From: Elusimicrobia bacterium HGW-Elusimicrobia-1
Lineage (GTDB): Bacteria > Elusimicrobiota > Endomicrobiia > PHAN01
DNA: 64,000 nucleotides
Assembly: GCA_002841695.1 (NCBI GenBank)
Contig: PHAN01000002.1
Span: 154,807 to 218,806 of the forward strand
Direction of reading: 5' to 3'
Both the position numbers and the translations under genes were made by a program. Shown piece by piece: positions 1 to 8,733 of the stretch. The notes under the pieces were generated by a model. The model was not told where the DNA came from. It ran no database searches and saw only the letters and a program-made list of their open reading frames with translations. Every line of letters starts with the position of its first letter. The first letter of the stretch is position 1.

Positions 1-3000
1 GGTTCGGCATCGGGATTCTACGGCGTTCATTCTCCCGACGGTTCGCTGGCCTGCGCCGTGGGCGAAGGCGGAAGGATTTTCGTAAGCACCGATTCCGGCA
101 CCGGATGGACTCAAAAGGCATCGGGCGTAGCCGAGCGCATAAACTCGGTTTACTTCGCCGATGTCTCCACGGGCTTCGCGGCGACGGCCTCAGGCAAGGT
201 TCTTAAATCCGACGACGCCGGCGAGACATGGTCGAATCTCGGCACAATGACCGGCGCGCCCGCGCTTTACTCCGTGTTTTTCGTGAGTCCGTCGACGGGT
301 TTTGTCGCCGGAGCGGGGGGTAAATTATTCAGAACGCTCAACGGCGGATCGGCGTGGAGCGACATATCCCCGGGCGACACCGGCGATTTCAGAAAAATAT
401 TTTTCTACGACGAAAGCGCGGGTTTCATTGCGACATCCGGCGGCAACGTTTTAAGAACTACCGACGGCGGCGATTCGTGGACATTGGCGGCGGCGACCGA
501 CCAGGCGCTTTACGGCATATCCTTCGTGAGTCCATCAAACGGAATTGCCGTGGGCGACAAGGACACCATAGTCCGTTCCGCCGACGGAGGAGCCACTTGG
601 GTGCTTGTGAGTTCGGCCGCCGCGGGACGTCTCAACGGCGTGTCGTACTTCCCGGGCACGGCGATAGCGGTGGCGGCGGGCACATCGGGCAGACAGTTTC
701 GCACCACCAACAACGGACTCGCGTGGTCTCAGATCAGAATGGCCGGCGCGTCGTCGGAAATGCGCTGGAACGGAATGGTTTCCACCTTCGTTCCCGTCGC
801 GCAGCGGTTAGTCCAAAGAAAAAATAACCAGGCGGTCGCCCGCCTCGGCCTCTGGAACGCGTACGGATCGAACTCTTCGGCCAACCGTGTCACCGTCACG
901 CGAACCGGCTCGGCCGCCGGAACCGCCGTCACGTCGGTAAAAGTATATCGCGACAGAAACGGGAACAGGGCGTTCGACGCCGCGGACGAGCCCTATCTCG
1001 GCGAGGCGGTTTTTGTGGGCGATTCCGCGCAGGTTAACTTCGCCAATCAGACGATTTCGGCGACAACGTCGTATTTCTTCATCACTTATTCCCTTGCGCA
1101 GGACGCGCCCATAGGCGCAACACTGGGGGCGCAATTTAATTTCGGCTGTGTCGGCTCCGTCGGCAATCCGTCGTTTTCCAGAAATAATCTGCCTTACGAC
1201 ATCGCGCCGAGAGACATAATACCGAGTTCAAACACCATTTTTATGACGATACACTCAACTACGCCGGCGCAAGTGGAGCAGGGCGCAAGAAACGTCAGAA
1301 TATCGTCGTTCTCGATGATAGCCGACATCGGCGAGTCGCCGTTTACCCGTCTCAGGGTGGACATCTCGACGAACAGCGTGAACCTTGCCCCGTCCGACAT
1401 AGAAAAGCTTAACCTTTACAGAGCCGACAACTGGGACGACATCGGAGTTACGCGGCTTGTGTCCACCGCGGCTTTCAACTCTCTTGGCGTGGCGGCGCTC
1501 AATATCGCGCTTGCGAATAATCCGACCGAGCCGGGGCTTTTCGCCGACATCGACGCTTTTACGACGGCTCAATATTTCCTGACCGCCGACATATCGCCAA
1601 ACTCGAAATATTCTTCCGACACTCAGGATGTAAGGTTCGCGGTGACGACGAGATTTACCACCAACTACTTTACCCTCGACGCCGAAGGAGCCAACGGCAT
1701 ATTGCCGGCGGGGAAACTGTTCTTCTCGGGCGCAGTAAAAATAAATGTCGCTTCCGACAAACTTACCGTAAACCCCGTGATTGAAGCCATCCCCATACTC
1801 AGACAGTCCGACACGAAGGTATTTATGCCTTTGAACCTCTCGCTCAACGACAATAACGCCGTGTGGACGAAGATACGCATAGACAGGTCCACGGGATCCA
1901 CCGCGGTCGATGCGGACGTTGAGAGAGTTACCCTTTACCGCGACGTCAACGGAGACGGCGAGCTTAATGAATCCGTCGACGCGGTTGTCGGCAGCGCAAG
2001 GTTTTCCGGAGGCATCGCCGATATTGTTTTTGCCGTTCCCGAGACGCTCAATACAATACTGCCGGCCCACACCACATATTTCGTCGCCTGCGCAATTTCC
2101 AAGCGCGCCACCGTCGGAGCCACACTGGCTCTGAGGATGGCTTCCACATCTTATATAACGCTGGGCGGCGTTGACCAGGTGATGCCCACCAACTTCCCTA
2201 TACAGTCGGCGGAAGCCACAATACAGGACTTCCCCGACGAGGTTACCGCCTCCGTGCGCTCGCGCGCGCCCAGAGACGCGACCGTGGCCGAAACTAACGT
2301 CCTTATGCTTTCGGCCGAACTGCGGGCATTCTGCGACGCCACGCTCGACAGGGTGGTGGTGGCGCTCGAAGGAACCGCCGAGCCATCAAACGTAGTCGCG
2401 GCCAAGATTTTTTACGACGACGACGGCGACACGCTTTTCTCCGCGTCCGGCGACACGCTTCTGGGAGCGGGGACATTTGACAGTAACGGCATCGCCTCGA
2501 TAGCGCTCGCCAGTCCGCTTACGATTTATGACGCGTCGAAGATGATTTTTGTTGTCTACGATTTTGAACCCAACTCCACACCCGATCGCACCGTGGGCGC
2601 GGGGCTGGATTCTTCCGGCCTTCAGTATAACCTGCCTAACTCGGGACAGAATTTCGGATACATAAGGTCCACGTTTATGGGACTTCTCGACAGGCGCACT
2701 CCGTCGGTGCCTTCCGCCAAATTTGTCATAGACGAACCCGGCGGCATAGAACTTGAGCCGGGTAAAATAACTTACTTCATCAACAGGAAAGCGTCTTTGA
2801 AATTCTCCTGGACGTCAATCGCCGAAAACGGCGTCAGGGACCTCGGCTACGCCGCCGCGTCATTCGATATGACAACGAGCACCGACACGCCCGACGTTAC
2901 CGCATGGCGAGTATCCTCCGACGATAATATCGACTTCGACCGTCTGAACCTTAAACACAATACGACATATTATGTCTGGTGCAAAGCCACCAGCGCCGAC

Positions 3001-3696
3001 GATTTTGTGCGCGTCAACACCTTTGAAATGAAAGTCGACCTGACCGCCCCGCCGGATCCCGAAAAACCCCAGACAACCGCTCAGGACGAAACTTCCCCTG
3101 CGGCGCCCGCCGCCGCGCCGCGTCGCGCGTCCGCGTCGGGATACTGGGTTTCGTGGGAACCCGTGAGAGACATCGAGTCGGGCATACTGTACTACGAAAT
3201 CTCCGAAAAGGTCGGCACGGATATGTGGGTGGCGCTGGGCACGGCCACGGCCGTGGAATATTTCGTGGCGTCCTCGTCGCCGTCGCAGTTTTACTATTAC
3301 CGCATCCGCGCGAAAAATTACGCCGGCACATGGAGCGCCTATTCGCTTCCGTCGTCTGTGGCGTACATATCGCTTCCGGACGAAACGCTCGATATGCTCT
3401 CCACATATCCCAATCCTTTCGATTCGCGCCTGGCCTCCTGCAAAATAGTTTACATACTCAAAGGCCCGTCCGCCGTGGATATGAGAATATACGACCTGCT
3501 GGGCAATCTGGTGCGCAAGTGGGACTACACCGCCGGTTCCGAAGGCGGAGCGGCCGGCTTTAATGAAATCAGATGGGACGGCGCCGATTCTTCGGGTTAT
3601 AAAGTGGCGATGGGAATGTATATTCTTTCAGTGGACGTCACGCCTGTCGACGGAGAAAAGAAAAATAAACGCTGGAAAATCGGTGTGATACATTAG
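1..3696 (+). CDS. Large secreted YCF48-repeat protein with FN3 and FlgD-like C-terminal domain (5' partial)
   Basis: The frame is open from base 1, so the gene begins upstream; the GTG at 58 is only an internal codon. The N-terminal ~250 residues are about five YCF48/BNR-type beta-propeller repeats (motifs such as TTDGGDSWT, STDSGTGW, RSADGGATW). The middle holds several repeated beta modules that each carry an acidic loop resembling a calcium-binding DxNxDG motif (DRNGNRAFD, DVNGDGELN, DDDGDTLFS). A fibronectin-III-like domain lies at about nt 3110-3380. The last ~95 residues form an FlgD-Ig/sorting-like domain (YPNPFD, then MRIYDLLGN, WDGADSSG, GMYILSVDV). This architecture is that of a secreted or cell-surface protein. 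It ends 50 bp before the PorV-like gene. Function is unknown; adhesion or surface display is inference. Confidence 0.85.
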   Translation, partial: GSASGFYGVHSPDGSLACAVGEGGRIFVSTDSGTGWTQKASGVAERINSVYFADVSTGFAATASGKVLKSDDAGETWSNLGTMTGAPALYSVFFVSPSTGFVAGAGGKLFRTLNGGSAWSDISPGDTGDFRKIFFYDESAGFIATSGGNVLRTTDGGDSWTLAAATDQALYGISFVSPSNGIAVGDKDTIVRSADGGATWVLVSSAAAGRLNGVSYFPGTAIAVAAGTSGRQFRTTNNGLAWSQIRMAGASSEMRWNGMVSTFVPVAQRLVQRKNNQAVARLGLWNAYGSNSSANRVTVTRTGSAAGTAVTSVKVYRDRNGNRAFDAADEPYLGEAVFVGDSAQVNFANQTISATTSYFFITYSLAQDAPIGATLGAQFNFGCVGSVGNPSFSRNNLPYDIAPRDIIPSSNTIFMTIHSTTPAQVEQGARNVRISSFSMIADIGESPFTRLRVDISTNSVNLAPSDIEKLNLYRADNWDDIGVTRLVSTAAFNSLGVAALNIALANNPTEPGLFADIDAFTTAQYFLTADISPNSKYSSDTQDVRFAVTTRFTTNYFTLDAEGANGILPAGKLFFSGAVKINVASDKLTVNPVIEAIPILRQSDTKVFMPLNLSLNDNNAVWTKIRIDRSTGSTAVDADVERVTLYRDVNGDGELNESVDAVVGSARFSGGIADIVFAVPETLNTILPAHTTYFVACAISKRATVGATLALRMASTSYITLGGVDQVMPTNFPIQSAEATIQDFPDEVTASVRSRAPRDATVAETNVLMLSAELRAFCDATLDRVVVALEGTAEPSNVVAAKIFYDDDGDTLFSASGDTLLGAGTFDSNGIASIALASPLTIYDASKMIFVVYDFEPNSTPDRTVGAGLDSSGLQYNLPNSGQNFGYIRSTFMGLLDRRTPSVPSAKFVIDEPGGIELEPGKITYFINRKASLKFSWTSIAENGVRDLGYAAASFDMTTSTDTPDVTAWRVSSDDNIDFDRLNLKHNTTYYVWCKATSADDFVRVNTFEMKVDLTAPPDPEKPQTTAQDETSPAAPAAAPRRASASGYWVSWEPVRDIESGILYYEISEKVGTDMWVALGTATAVEYFVASSSPSQFYYYRIRAKNYAGTWSAYSLPSSVAYISLPDETLDMLSTYPNPFDSRLASCKIVYILKGPSAVDMRIYDLLGNLVRKWDYTAGSEGGAAGFNEIRWDGADSSGYKVAMGMYILSVDVTPVDGEKKNKRWKIGVIH

Positions 3697-3698
3697 GG

Positions 3699-3864
3699 CA
3701 GTGGTTAGTGGATAGTGATTAGTGGTTAGAATAAAGAGTTTTTTTATGAATAAGTCATATATTCACACTAAGACAATAGGAACGGCGCTGTCTCGGCCTT
3801 TGATACGCTGCGCCCTTGCCATTTTTATTTTTACTATCCACTACCCACTAACCACTAATCACTG
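3699..3864. repeat. Inverted pair of period-7 repeat arrays enclosing the start of the PorV-like gene
   Basis: Arm 1 (3699-3729) is a run of GTGGTTA/GTGGATA/GTGATTA heptamers. Arm 2 (3834-3864) is the reverse-complement type (CTATCCA/CTACCCA/CTAACCA). By hand, 26 of 31 positions pair. The 104-nt loop contains the ATG at 3746. Arm 2 is translated as part of the signal peptide of the downstream gene. Similar arrays occur at 7125-7226 and 11537-11621. Confidence 0.85.
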
Positions 3865-5404
3865 TCTTTACGCCGCCGGCAGGTCCGGCGCGTTCATGTC
3901 GTGGGGCGCCGGAGCAAGACATCTTGCGCTCGGCAGCGCCGGAACGGCCGTGGGCGACGCCGACGCTTTCTCGCCATACTATAACTCCGCTTCGCTTGGC
4001 TTCATTGAAAAAAAAGAAATCGGCACGCTTCAGGCCGTACTTTGGGAAGAAACCGCTTACAGCTACTTATCTTATGTGCATCCCATGCTCGACCGCGGCG
4101 CTATCGGTTTCGACGTCATACGACTTTATTCCGGCGGCGCCGTAAAGACCGACGAGAACAACCGCGTGACGGGTGATTTTGCCGGCCAGCAGATTGCCGT
4201 GGGCGTAGGATACGGCAAGGCCGTCACCGAAAAACTTTCCGTGGGATTGCGCGGCCGTGTTCACAATAACACTCTGGACACCGTTTCGGCGTCGGGCATT
4301 GCGATGGACGTGGGCGCCGCGTACCGATTGACGCCGCTGGCCGACGTGGGATTGAGTTTCGCCAACGTTATATCGGTGATTGCGGGCGACACTTCGGATA
4401 CTATGCCGGTAGTGGCGAAAATCGGCGGCGGCTACAGAGTTTTCGGCGAGCGGTTGCGGCTGGCCATGGACTACGGCGCTACGCTGGGCGATGGCTCGTC
4501 CGTCGGATCGTATGCGGTCGGTATAGAGAGCCGTTTGAATAAATATTTTGCGCTGCGCCTTGGCAAGAATCGCCAGGAGATGACCGGCGGATTCGGCTTG
4601 GGCTTCGGCGGTTTCAATCTGGATTACGCCATGGCCACTCATTATCTGGGACTCTCGCACCGCGCGTCGTTCAACTTCCGATTCGGACGTTCGATGGCGG
4701 AACTCCGTGAACTGGCGCGCAAGGCCTCCGCCGCCGCCAAATTGATAGAGAGCTCGGAGACGACATCCGTCGCGCCCGAGGACGAACAGCGCATTATGGC
4801 CTTCCAGGAAAATTATCAGAGCGCCATCAATATGTACAAGAGAGGGTTGTTTACCATAGCTCTGGACCGCTTCAAAAACGCCGGCAACATAGACCCCACG
4901 GATCCCGACGTTCCTCTTTACGTCGAGCGCCTGAACCTGATAACCCCGATTGTCCCTCAGAATATGTCTACGGATAAAGTCAGCGAACTTATGCGCCGCG
5001 GCATAGTGTATTTTGTGGAAGGCCACGGGCAATCGTCGGTAAAAACGCTGGCCTACGCCCTCTCTCTGGAACCCGATAATTTCACAATGATGAGATTGCT
5101 CGGCCGCGTCGAGGAAAAAACCGGATACCGCGTGGACCGCTCGCAGCCAGCGTCGGGACTTACGCTCGTCGATAAAATGCAATACGAGGGTTTGATAGCG
5201 TTCAAGAAAAAAGATTACGCCGAGACGATAAAACTCTGCGAAGAGATACTTTTACTTGAGCCCGACAACGCCCTGGCGCTTAAACGAATGGGCTCGGCCT
5301 TTTACGCTCTGGGCGAAAAAGACAAAGCCAAAAAGATGTGGGAGCGCTCCAATGAACTCGTTTACGACAAGAATCTCGACGATCTTATAAAGAAAATCAA
5401 ATGA
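3746..5404 (+). CDS. PorV/PorQ-like outer-membrane beta-barrel with C-terminal TPR repeats
   Basis: A long N-terminal signal peptide (hydrophobic CALAIFIF, small residues near AAG at about 45) precedes a barrel domain that opens with the family-typical pattern SGAFMSWGAGARHLALGSAG and AFSPYYNSASLG. Alternating aromatic/glycine strands continue to about residue 310, ending HRASFNFRFGRS. The C-terminal ~230 residues are helical TPR-like repeats (YKRGLFTIALDRFKNAG; AFKKKDYAETIKLCEEILL). The ATG at 3746 is preferred over the in-frame GTG at 3722, which lies inside the heptamer repeat. Residues near FTIHYPLTTNH are encoded by the second arm of that repeat. The gene sits between a secreted protein with an FlgD-like tail and a motor cassette. 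Relation to type 9 secretion PorV or to UPF0164 barrels is family-level; the job here is unproven. Confidence 0.8.
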   Translation: MNKSYIHTKTIGTALSRPLIRCALAIFIFTIHYPLTTNHCLYAAGRSGAFMSWGAGARHLALGSAGTAVGDADAFSPYYNSASLGFIEKKEIGTLQAVLWEETAYSYLSYVHPMLDRGAIGFDVIRLYSGGAVKTDENNRVTGDFAGQQIAVGVGYGKAVTEKLSVGLRGRVHNNTLDTVSASGIAMDVGAAYRLTPLADVGLSFANVISVIAGDTSDTMPVVAKIGGGYRVFGERLRLAMDYGATLGDGSSVGSYAVGIESRLNKYFALRLGKNRQEMTGGFGLGFGGFNLDYAMATHYLGLSHRASFNFRFGRSMAELRELARKASAAAKLIESSETTSVAPEDEQRIMAFQENYQSAINMYKRGLFTIALDRFKNAGNIDPTDPDVPLYVERLNLITPIVPQNMSTDKVSELMRRGIVYFVEGHGQSSVKTLAYALSLEPDNFTMMRLLGRVEEKTGYRVDRSQPASGLTLVDKMQYEGLIAFKKKDYAETIKLCEEILLLEPDNALALKRMGSAFYALGEKDKAKKMWERSNELVYDKNLDDLIKKIK

Positions 5405-5430
5405 TAGTCAGACCGATATTTAATTTATTT

Positions 5431-5629
5431 TTGTCATTGTAAGTACAGTGTCGGTGCGCGGGGTGACTTCCGCGGAGCAATCTGACTTCGCAGTGTCACC
5501 CTGAGCGAAGCGAAGGGTCTCGTAACTTGTAGCAAGATTCTTCGTCCCGCCAAAAACCGGCGGAACTCAGAATGACAAAAGCGAGTGTGTCGCTCGCAAT
5601 GACAGGCGAGGGCGTTCCTCGTAATGACG
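5431..5629. repeat. Dispersed palindromic intergenic repeat (GTCATTG...CAATGAC type)
   Basis: The 244-bp gap between the barrel gene and the FliG-like gene is almost filled by this element. It starts TTGTCATTG, contains GAGCGAAGCGAAGGGTCTCG, CCGCCAAAAACCGGCGG, CAGAATGACAAAAG and GTCGCTCGCAATGAC, and ends GTAATGAC. These are nested small palindromes of the type scattered between genes in many genomes. A related but shorter element lies at 27238-27363. It contains no credible gene; a minus-strand frame here is an artefact of the repeat. Confidence 0.7.
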
Positions 5630-5648
5630 TTTTCATGGAGAGACAATA

Positions 5649-7118
5649 ATGAATAAAACCGCCGGAGCGCTTCGATTATTTATAGCCGCCATATTCTCAT
5701 TATTGTCGGCGGCGTCTGCTTTTGCCGCGACGTCTCTTATGGAAGAGAAACTGCTCTTCGAGAAGGCGATTCAGGACCGCGCCGAGAAAATCGTCGAAAA
5801 AATAACCGGCTCCAAGGAAATGGTGGTGCTCACCACCGTCGAACTTGCCTACGAGGAGTCCAAGAAGGATGGCGAGCGCGACGCTTTCGCAGGCGCCCGC
5901 CGCGCCGAAGAGGACTATCTGCCCGGCATCACTTATTCTTACGTCCCTTTCGACACTTACAGCATGGGTCAGCAAAATGTCGTCATAAAACGGATAACGG
6001 TTCTTATTACGCTTCCTTTGGAAACCCAGGAACTGCTCTCAGAGCGCGTCCGCAAGGAAACAAACGAATTGCTGGGACTTAATCCGCTGCGCGGCGATAC
6101 CGTGCAGGTAACAAAGATCGCATTCAGCCGCGAGACAAAAAAACTTCGCGAATATCTGGAAGATTATTCGCGGCATCTTTACTGGTTTTTCCTTATGGGA
6201 CTTCTCACGCTGTTTCTGTTCGGCCCCGTGAGAAGTTTTTTTAAAACAGTCGTAAAAGCTATGGAGTTAAAGATCGAGGCGGACACCAGGATAAGAGGCG
6301 GCGCGGAACTTACCGGCGCGGGTATGGGCGGCGGGGGCAATCCGTTCGGCGGCGGTTCTATGGAACTCGTCCTCGACAGAAAACGTCCGCAACTCAAGGA
6401 AGGAGAGCAAAACCCGATGAAGCGTTTCGGATTCATTAACGACGCAAATCTCAAAAATCTCATCTACCTGATCAAAAAAGAGCCGGCGGAATCTATCGCC
6501 GTGGTAATAAGTTATCTGCCGCAGCATATGGCCTCGCTGATATTGACGGAACTTGCGCCGGCGACGCAGGCCAAGGTGGCCATGAATCTTGCCACCGTCA
6601 AAATTCTCAACCCCGCCGACGTGGATTCGATAGAAAAAGACATAAAGACAAAAATAGATTACCTCCTCGGCGGAGAAGAAAACTTTATGCAGATTCTCGA
6701 TTCCGTCAACCGCGAAACGCAGGAGAACATACTAAAGACACTCGAAACCGAGAATCCCACCCTGGCCGTAAAACTCAAGAGCCAGTTGTTCTTCTTCGAG
6801 GATTTGATACTTCTGGACAAGACGTCGCTGCTTAAGGTCATAAGAGAATCTCAGCGCAGACAAATATCCCTGGCTCTGGCTCTGAAAAACTCGCCCGAAG
6901 AAATCAAGACCAGGGTAATGGACGCTCTTACCGAAGGCGCCCGCGCAATGCTGGCCGAGCAGATAGACCTGCTCGGAGAGGTCTCGGACAAACGCATTCA
7001 GGAAGAGCGCAAGATGATAGAGGCCGCCGTCAAGGATTTGGAGAAAAACGGCGACATAGTTATAGACCGCGCCAAAAAAGAACAGGGCGACGGCTATGAT
7101 ATAGTGACGAGAAAATAA
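5649..7118 (+). CDS. Membrane-anchored FliF/FliG-type fusion, putative rotor protein
   Basis: 489 aa. Residues 1-26 form a signal peptide or first membrane helix. Residues 27-175 are predicted periplasmic and resemble the last FliF/YscJ periplasmic domain (FEKAIQDRAEKIVEKITGS, then alternating hydrophobic strands). A membrane helix spans 178-198. A Gly-rich linker (GAGMGGGGNPFGGG) leads to FliG middle and C-terminal domains: LKNLIYLIKKEPAESIAVVI and LAPATQAKVAMNLA, then the FliG_C torque region near residue 380 (FFFEDLILLDKTSLLKVIRE) and a C-terminal helix ending GDIVIDR. FliG normally is a soluble ~335-aa protein bound to FliF. Here the ring membrane anchor and the switch protein look fused. 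RBS GGAGAG is at 5637. motA and two motB genes follow, supporting a motor role. Ring formation is inference. Confidence 0.85.
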   Translation: MNKTAGALRLFIAAIFSLLSAASAFAATSLMEEKLLFEKAIQDRAEKIVEKITGSKEMVVLTTVELAYEESKKDGERDAFAGARRAEEDYLPGITYSYVPFDTYSMGQQNVVIKRITVLITLPLETQELLSERVRKETNELLGLNPLRGDTVQVTKIAFSRETKKLREYLEDYSRHLYWFFLMGLLTLFLFGPVRSFFKTVVKAMELKIEADTRIRGGAELTGAGMGGGGNPFGGGSMELVLDRKRPQLKEGEQNPMKRFGFINDANLKNLIYLIKKEPAESIAVVISYLPQHMASLILTELAPATQAKVAMNLATVKILNPADVDSIEKDIKTKIDYLLGGEENFMQILDSVNRETQENILKTLETENPTLAVKLKSQLFFFEDLILLDKTSLLKVIRESQRRQISLALALKNSPEEIKTRVMDALTEGARAMLAEQIDLLGEVSDKRIQEERKMIEAAVKDLEKNGDIVIDRAKKEQGDGYDIVTRK

Positions 7119-7124
7119 AAAAGA

Positions 7125-7226
7125 AGTGGTTAGTGGATAGTGAATAGTGGATAGTAAAGCCCTTCGTTCGGCTACAGTCGGTTAGCAAAAACGGACTATC
7201 CACTATTCACTATTCACTATCCACTG
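7125..7226. repeat. Inverted period-7 arrays forming a 31-bp hairpin before motA
   Basis: Arm 1 is 7125-7155 (AGTGGTTAGTGGATAGTGAA then TAGTGGATAGT). Arm 2 is 7195-7226. By hand, 29 of 31 positions pair, with 19 uninterrupted pairs next to a 39-nt loop. The hairpin ends 4 nt before the AAGGAG ribosome-binding site of motA. It has no following T-run, so it is not a standard terminator. It fills the only gap inside the motor cassette. Confidence 0.85.
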
Positions 7227-7244
7227 CCCCTAAGGAGACATTAG

Positions 7245-8012
7245 ATGGACATAATGACAGTATCAGGTTTGTTGATAGGCGGCGCGGCGATATATTATAC
7301 GATGTATGTCGGCGGTGTCGTCGGGTTGCTTCTGAACGCTCCGGCGGCCGTGCTGGTGTATGGCGGCACGCTCGGAGCCACACTCGTTACCTACCCTTTT
7401 ATCATATTGAAAAGAGTGCCGAAGGCGATGATGCTCGTATTATTTCCGCCGAAGCGCTATACGCCGCAGTATATGATGAGTATGCTTCTTCGACTCGCCG
7501 AAAAAGCTAAAAAGTCGGGCGTTGATTCTCTTGAGGCCGAGTTCCCGACCCTTAAAGACCCGTTTCTGGAAGACGGCCTGCAAGCCGTGCTTGACGGTCT
7601 CGACCCCACGGTTGTGCGCGAGAACCTTGAAAAAGAAATAGTGTTTCTCCGTCGCAGACACTCCCAGGTAACCGCAGTTTTTAAAAGCATGGGCGCATAC
7701 GCTCCTATATTCGGTCTGCTGGGAACTCTTATTGGCGTCGTACAGGTGCTTCAAAACCTGACCGACCCCACATCAATAGGATCGTCGATGGCCGTCGCCG
7801 TTACCACCACGTTTTACGGCATCTTCGGCACGAACTTCATATTTCTGCCCACGGCCGGAAAACTCGCCGCGCTGACGGAACAGGAAGTGCTGCTCAAGGA
7901 AGTGGCCATCGAGGGCATTCTCTCGATACAGGCGGGCGACATACCGCTCATAGTTTCAAGGAAACTTCACTCGTACCTGGCGTACAAAACCAGAAAAGAG
8001 GCGAAAAAATAA
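7245..8012 (+). CDS. motA: MotA-type flagellar-family stator channel subunit
   Basis: 255 aa, the usual flagellar MotA/PomA length. Membrane segments lie near residues 5-25, 30-52, 150-172 and 183-205. The proton-channel signature is clear: GAYAPIFGLLGTLIGVVQVL, then MAVAVTTTFYGIFGTNFIFL. The cytoplasmic loop motif AEKAKKSGVDSLEAEF places K89 and E97 where E. coli MotA has Arg90 and Glu98, the residues that touch FliG. This argues for a flagellar-type stator rather than TolQ/ExbB. An AAGGAG site is at 7231. It lies directly downstream of the FliF/FliG-like gene and upstream of two motB genes. Confidence 0.93.
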   Translation: MDIMTVSGLLIGGAAIYYTMYVGGVVGLLLNAPAAVLVYGGTLGATLVTYPFIILKRVPKAMMLVLFPPKRYTPQYMMSMLLRLAEKAKKSGVDSLEAEFPTLKDPFLEDGLQAVLDGLDPTVVRENLEKEIVFLRRRHSQVTAVFKSMGAYAPIFGLLGTLIGVVQVLQNLTDPTSIGSSMAVAVTTTFYGIFGTNFIFLPTAGKLAALTEQEVLLKEVAIEGILSIQAGDIPLIVSRKLHSYLAYKTRKEAKK

Positions 8013-8054
8013 AATACGACGGCGCCGCGCACCGGCGCGAATAGAGATAAAAAT

Positions 8055-8705
8055 ATGGCTATTTTCAGGCGTATGAGAGACAGACGCGCCCGTCCGCGCG
8101 AGGACGGCGACGACGGCGGCACAATTTGGCTTACCATTTATTCGGATATGATGACCAACTTGATGCTGTTCTTCCTGATGCTTTTTACAATGTCCCGTCT
8201 GCAAACGGGTTTGCGCGAGGACTTACAAAGCGCGCTCAAAGACCAGTTCAGCGGAAAAAAAACCGAGCAGAAAGTCGAAGAAAAAAAAGACGACCGGCAA
8301 ATGGAGGAATTAAAAAAAATAGCGCTCGTCGAGGAGACGGAGTCCAGAATCAAAATAACGCTGCCCGCGCCCGTCCTGTTCGACATAGGAAAGGCCGATG
8401 TAAAATCCGAAACCGGACAAATACTCTCGGAAATATCAAAACCGCTCAAGGAAAGCAAATATCCCATTACGGTCGAGGGACACACCGACAACATCCCGAT
8501 GTCGGGAGGGAAGTATAAATCCAACTGGCACCTGTCGGCCGCCCGGGCGTTTGCGGTGCTGAATTATCTCACGGAGAAAGAAGGCATCAGTCCCGCGCGT
8601 ATGTCGGCGCTGGGCTATGGCGAGTATCAGCCGGTGGCTTCAAACGATACCGAGGAAGACCGCGCCAAAAACAGAAGAATAGACATAATCCTTGTGAAAA
8701 AATAA
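8055..8705 (+). CDS. motB: MotB stator subunit with intact proton-binding Asp
   Basis: 216 aa. A basic N-terminus precedes one membrane helix that begins YSDMMTNLMLFFLMLF; D31 (codon 8145-8147) aligns with the essential MotB Asp32 that carries protons. A charged linker (about 55-95) and a C-terminal OmpA/MotB peptidoglycan-binding domain follow (TVEGHTDNIP, LSAARAFAVLNYL, ALGYGEYQPVASND, NRRIDIIL). It would pair with MotA to anchor the stator to the cell wall. The gap to motA is 42 bp and the gap to the second motB is 28 bp, so all three are probably one transcript. Confidence 0.93.
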   Translation: MAIFRRMRDRRARPREDGDDGGTIWLTIYSDMMTNLMLFFLMLFTMSRLQTGLREDLQSALKDQFSGKKTEQKVEEKKDDRQMEELKKIALVEETESRIKITLPAPVLFDIGKADVKSETGQILSEISKPLKESKYPITVEGHTDNIPMSGGKYKSNWHLSAARAFAVLNYLTEKEGISPARMSALGYGEYQPVASNDTEEDRAKNRRIDIILVKK

Positions 8706-8733
8706 AATGCCGCCGCGTCTTTAAGGAATAATT

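Noticed and set aside
3400-3696. Calling the C-terminal domain a true type 9 secretion signal
   Set aside because: The FlgD-Ig-like fold and YPNPF start are shared by several unrelated surface proteins; no T9SS core gene is in the window.
3699-3864. Possible CRISPR array from the short repeats
   Set aside because: Units are 7 bases with no unique spacers, and no cas genes are present.
4067-5182. 371-codon minus-strand open frame
   Set aside because: Antisense to the PorV-like/TPR gene; no recognisable domain and no ribosome-binding site. A shadow of the real gene.
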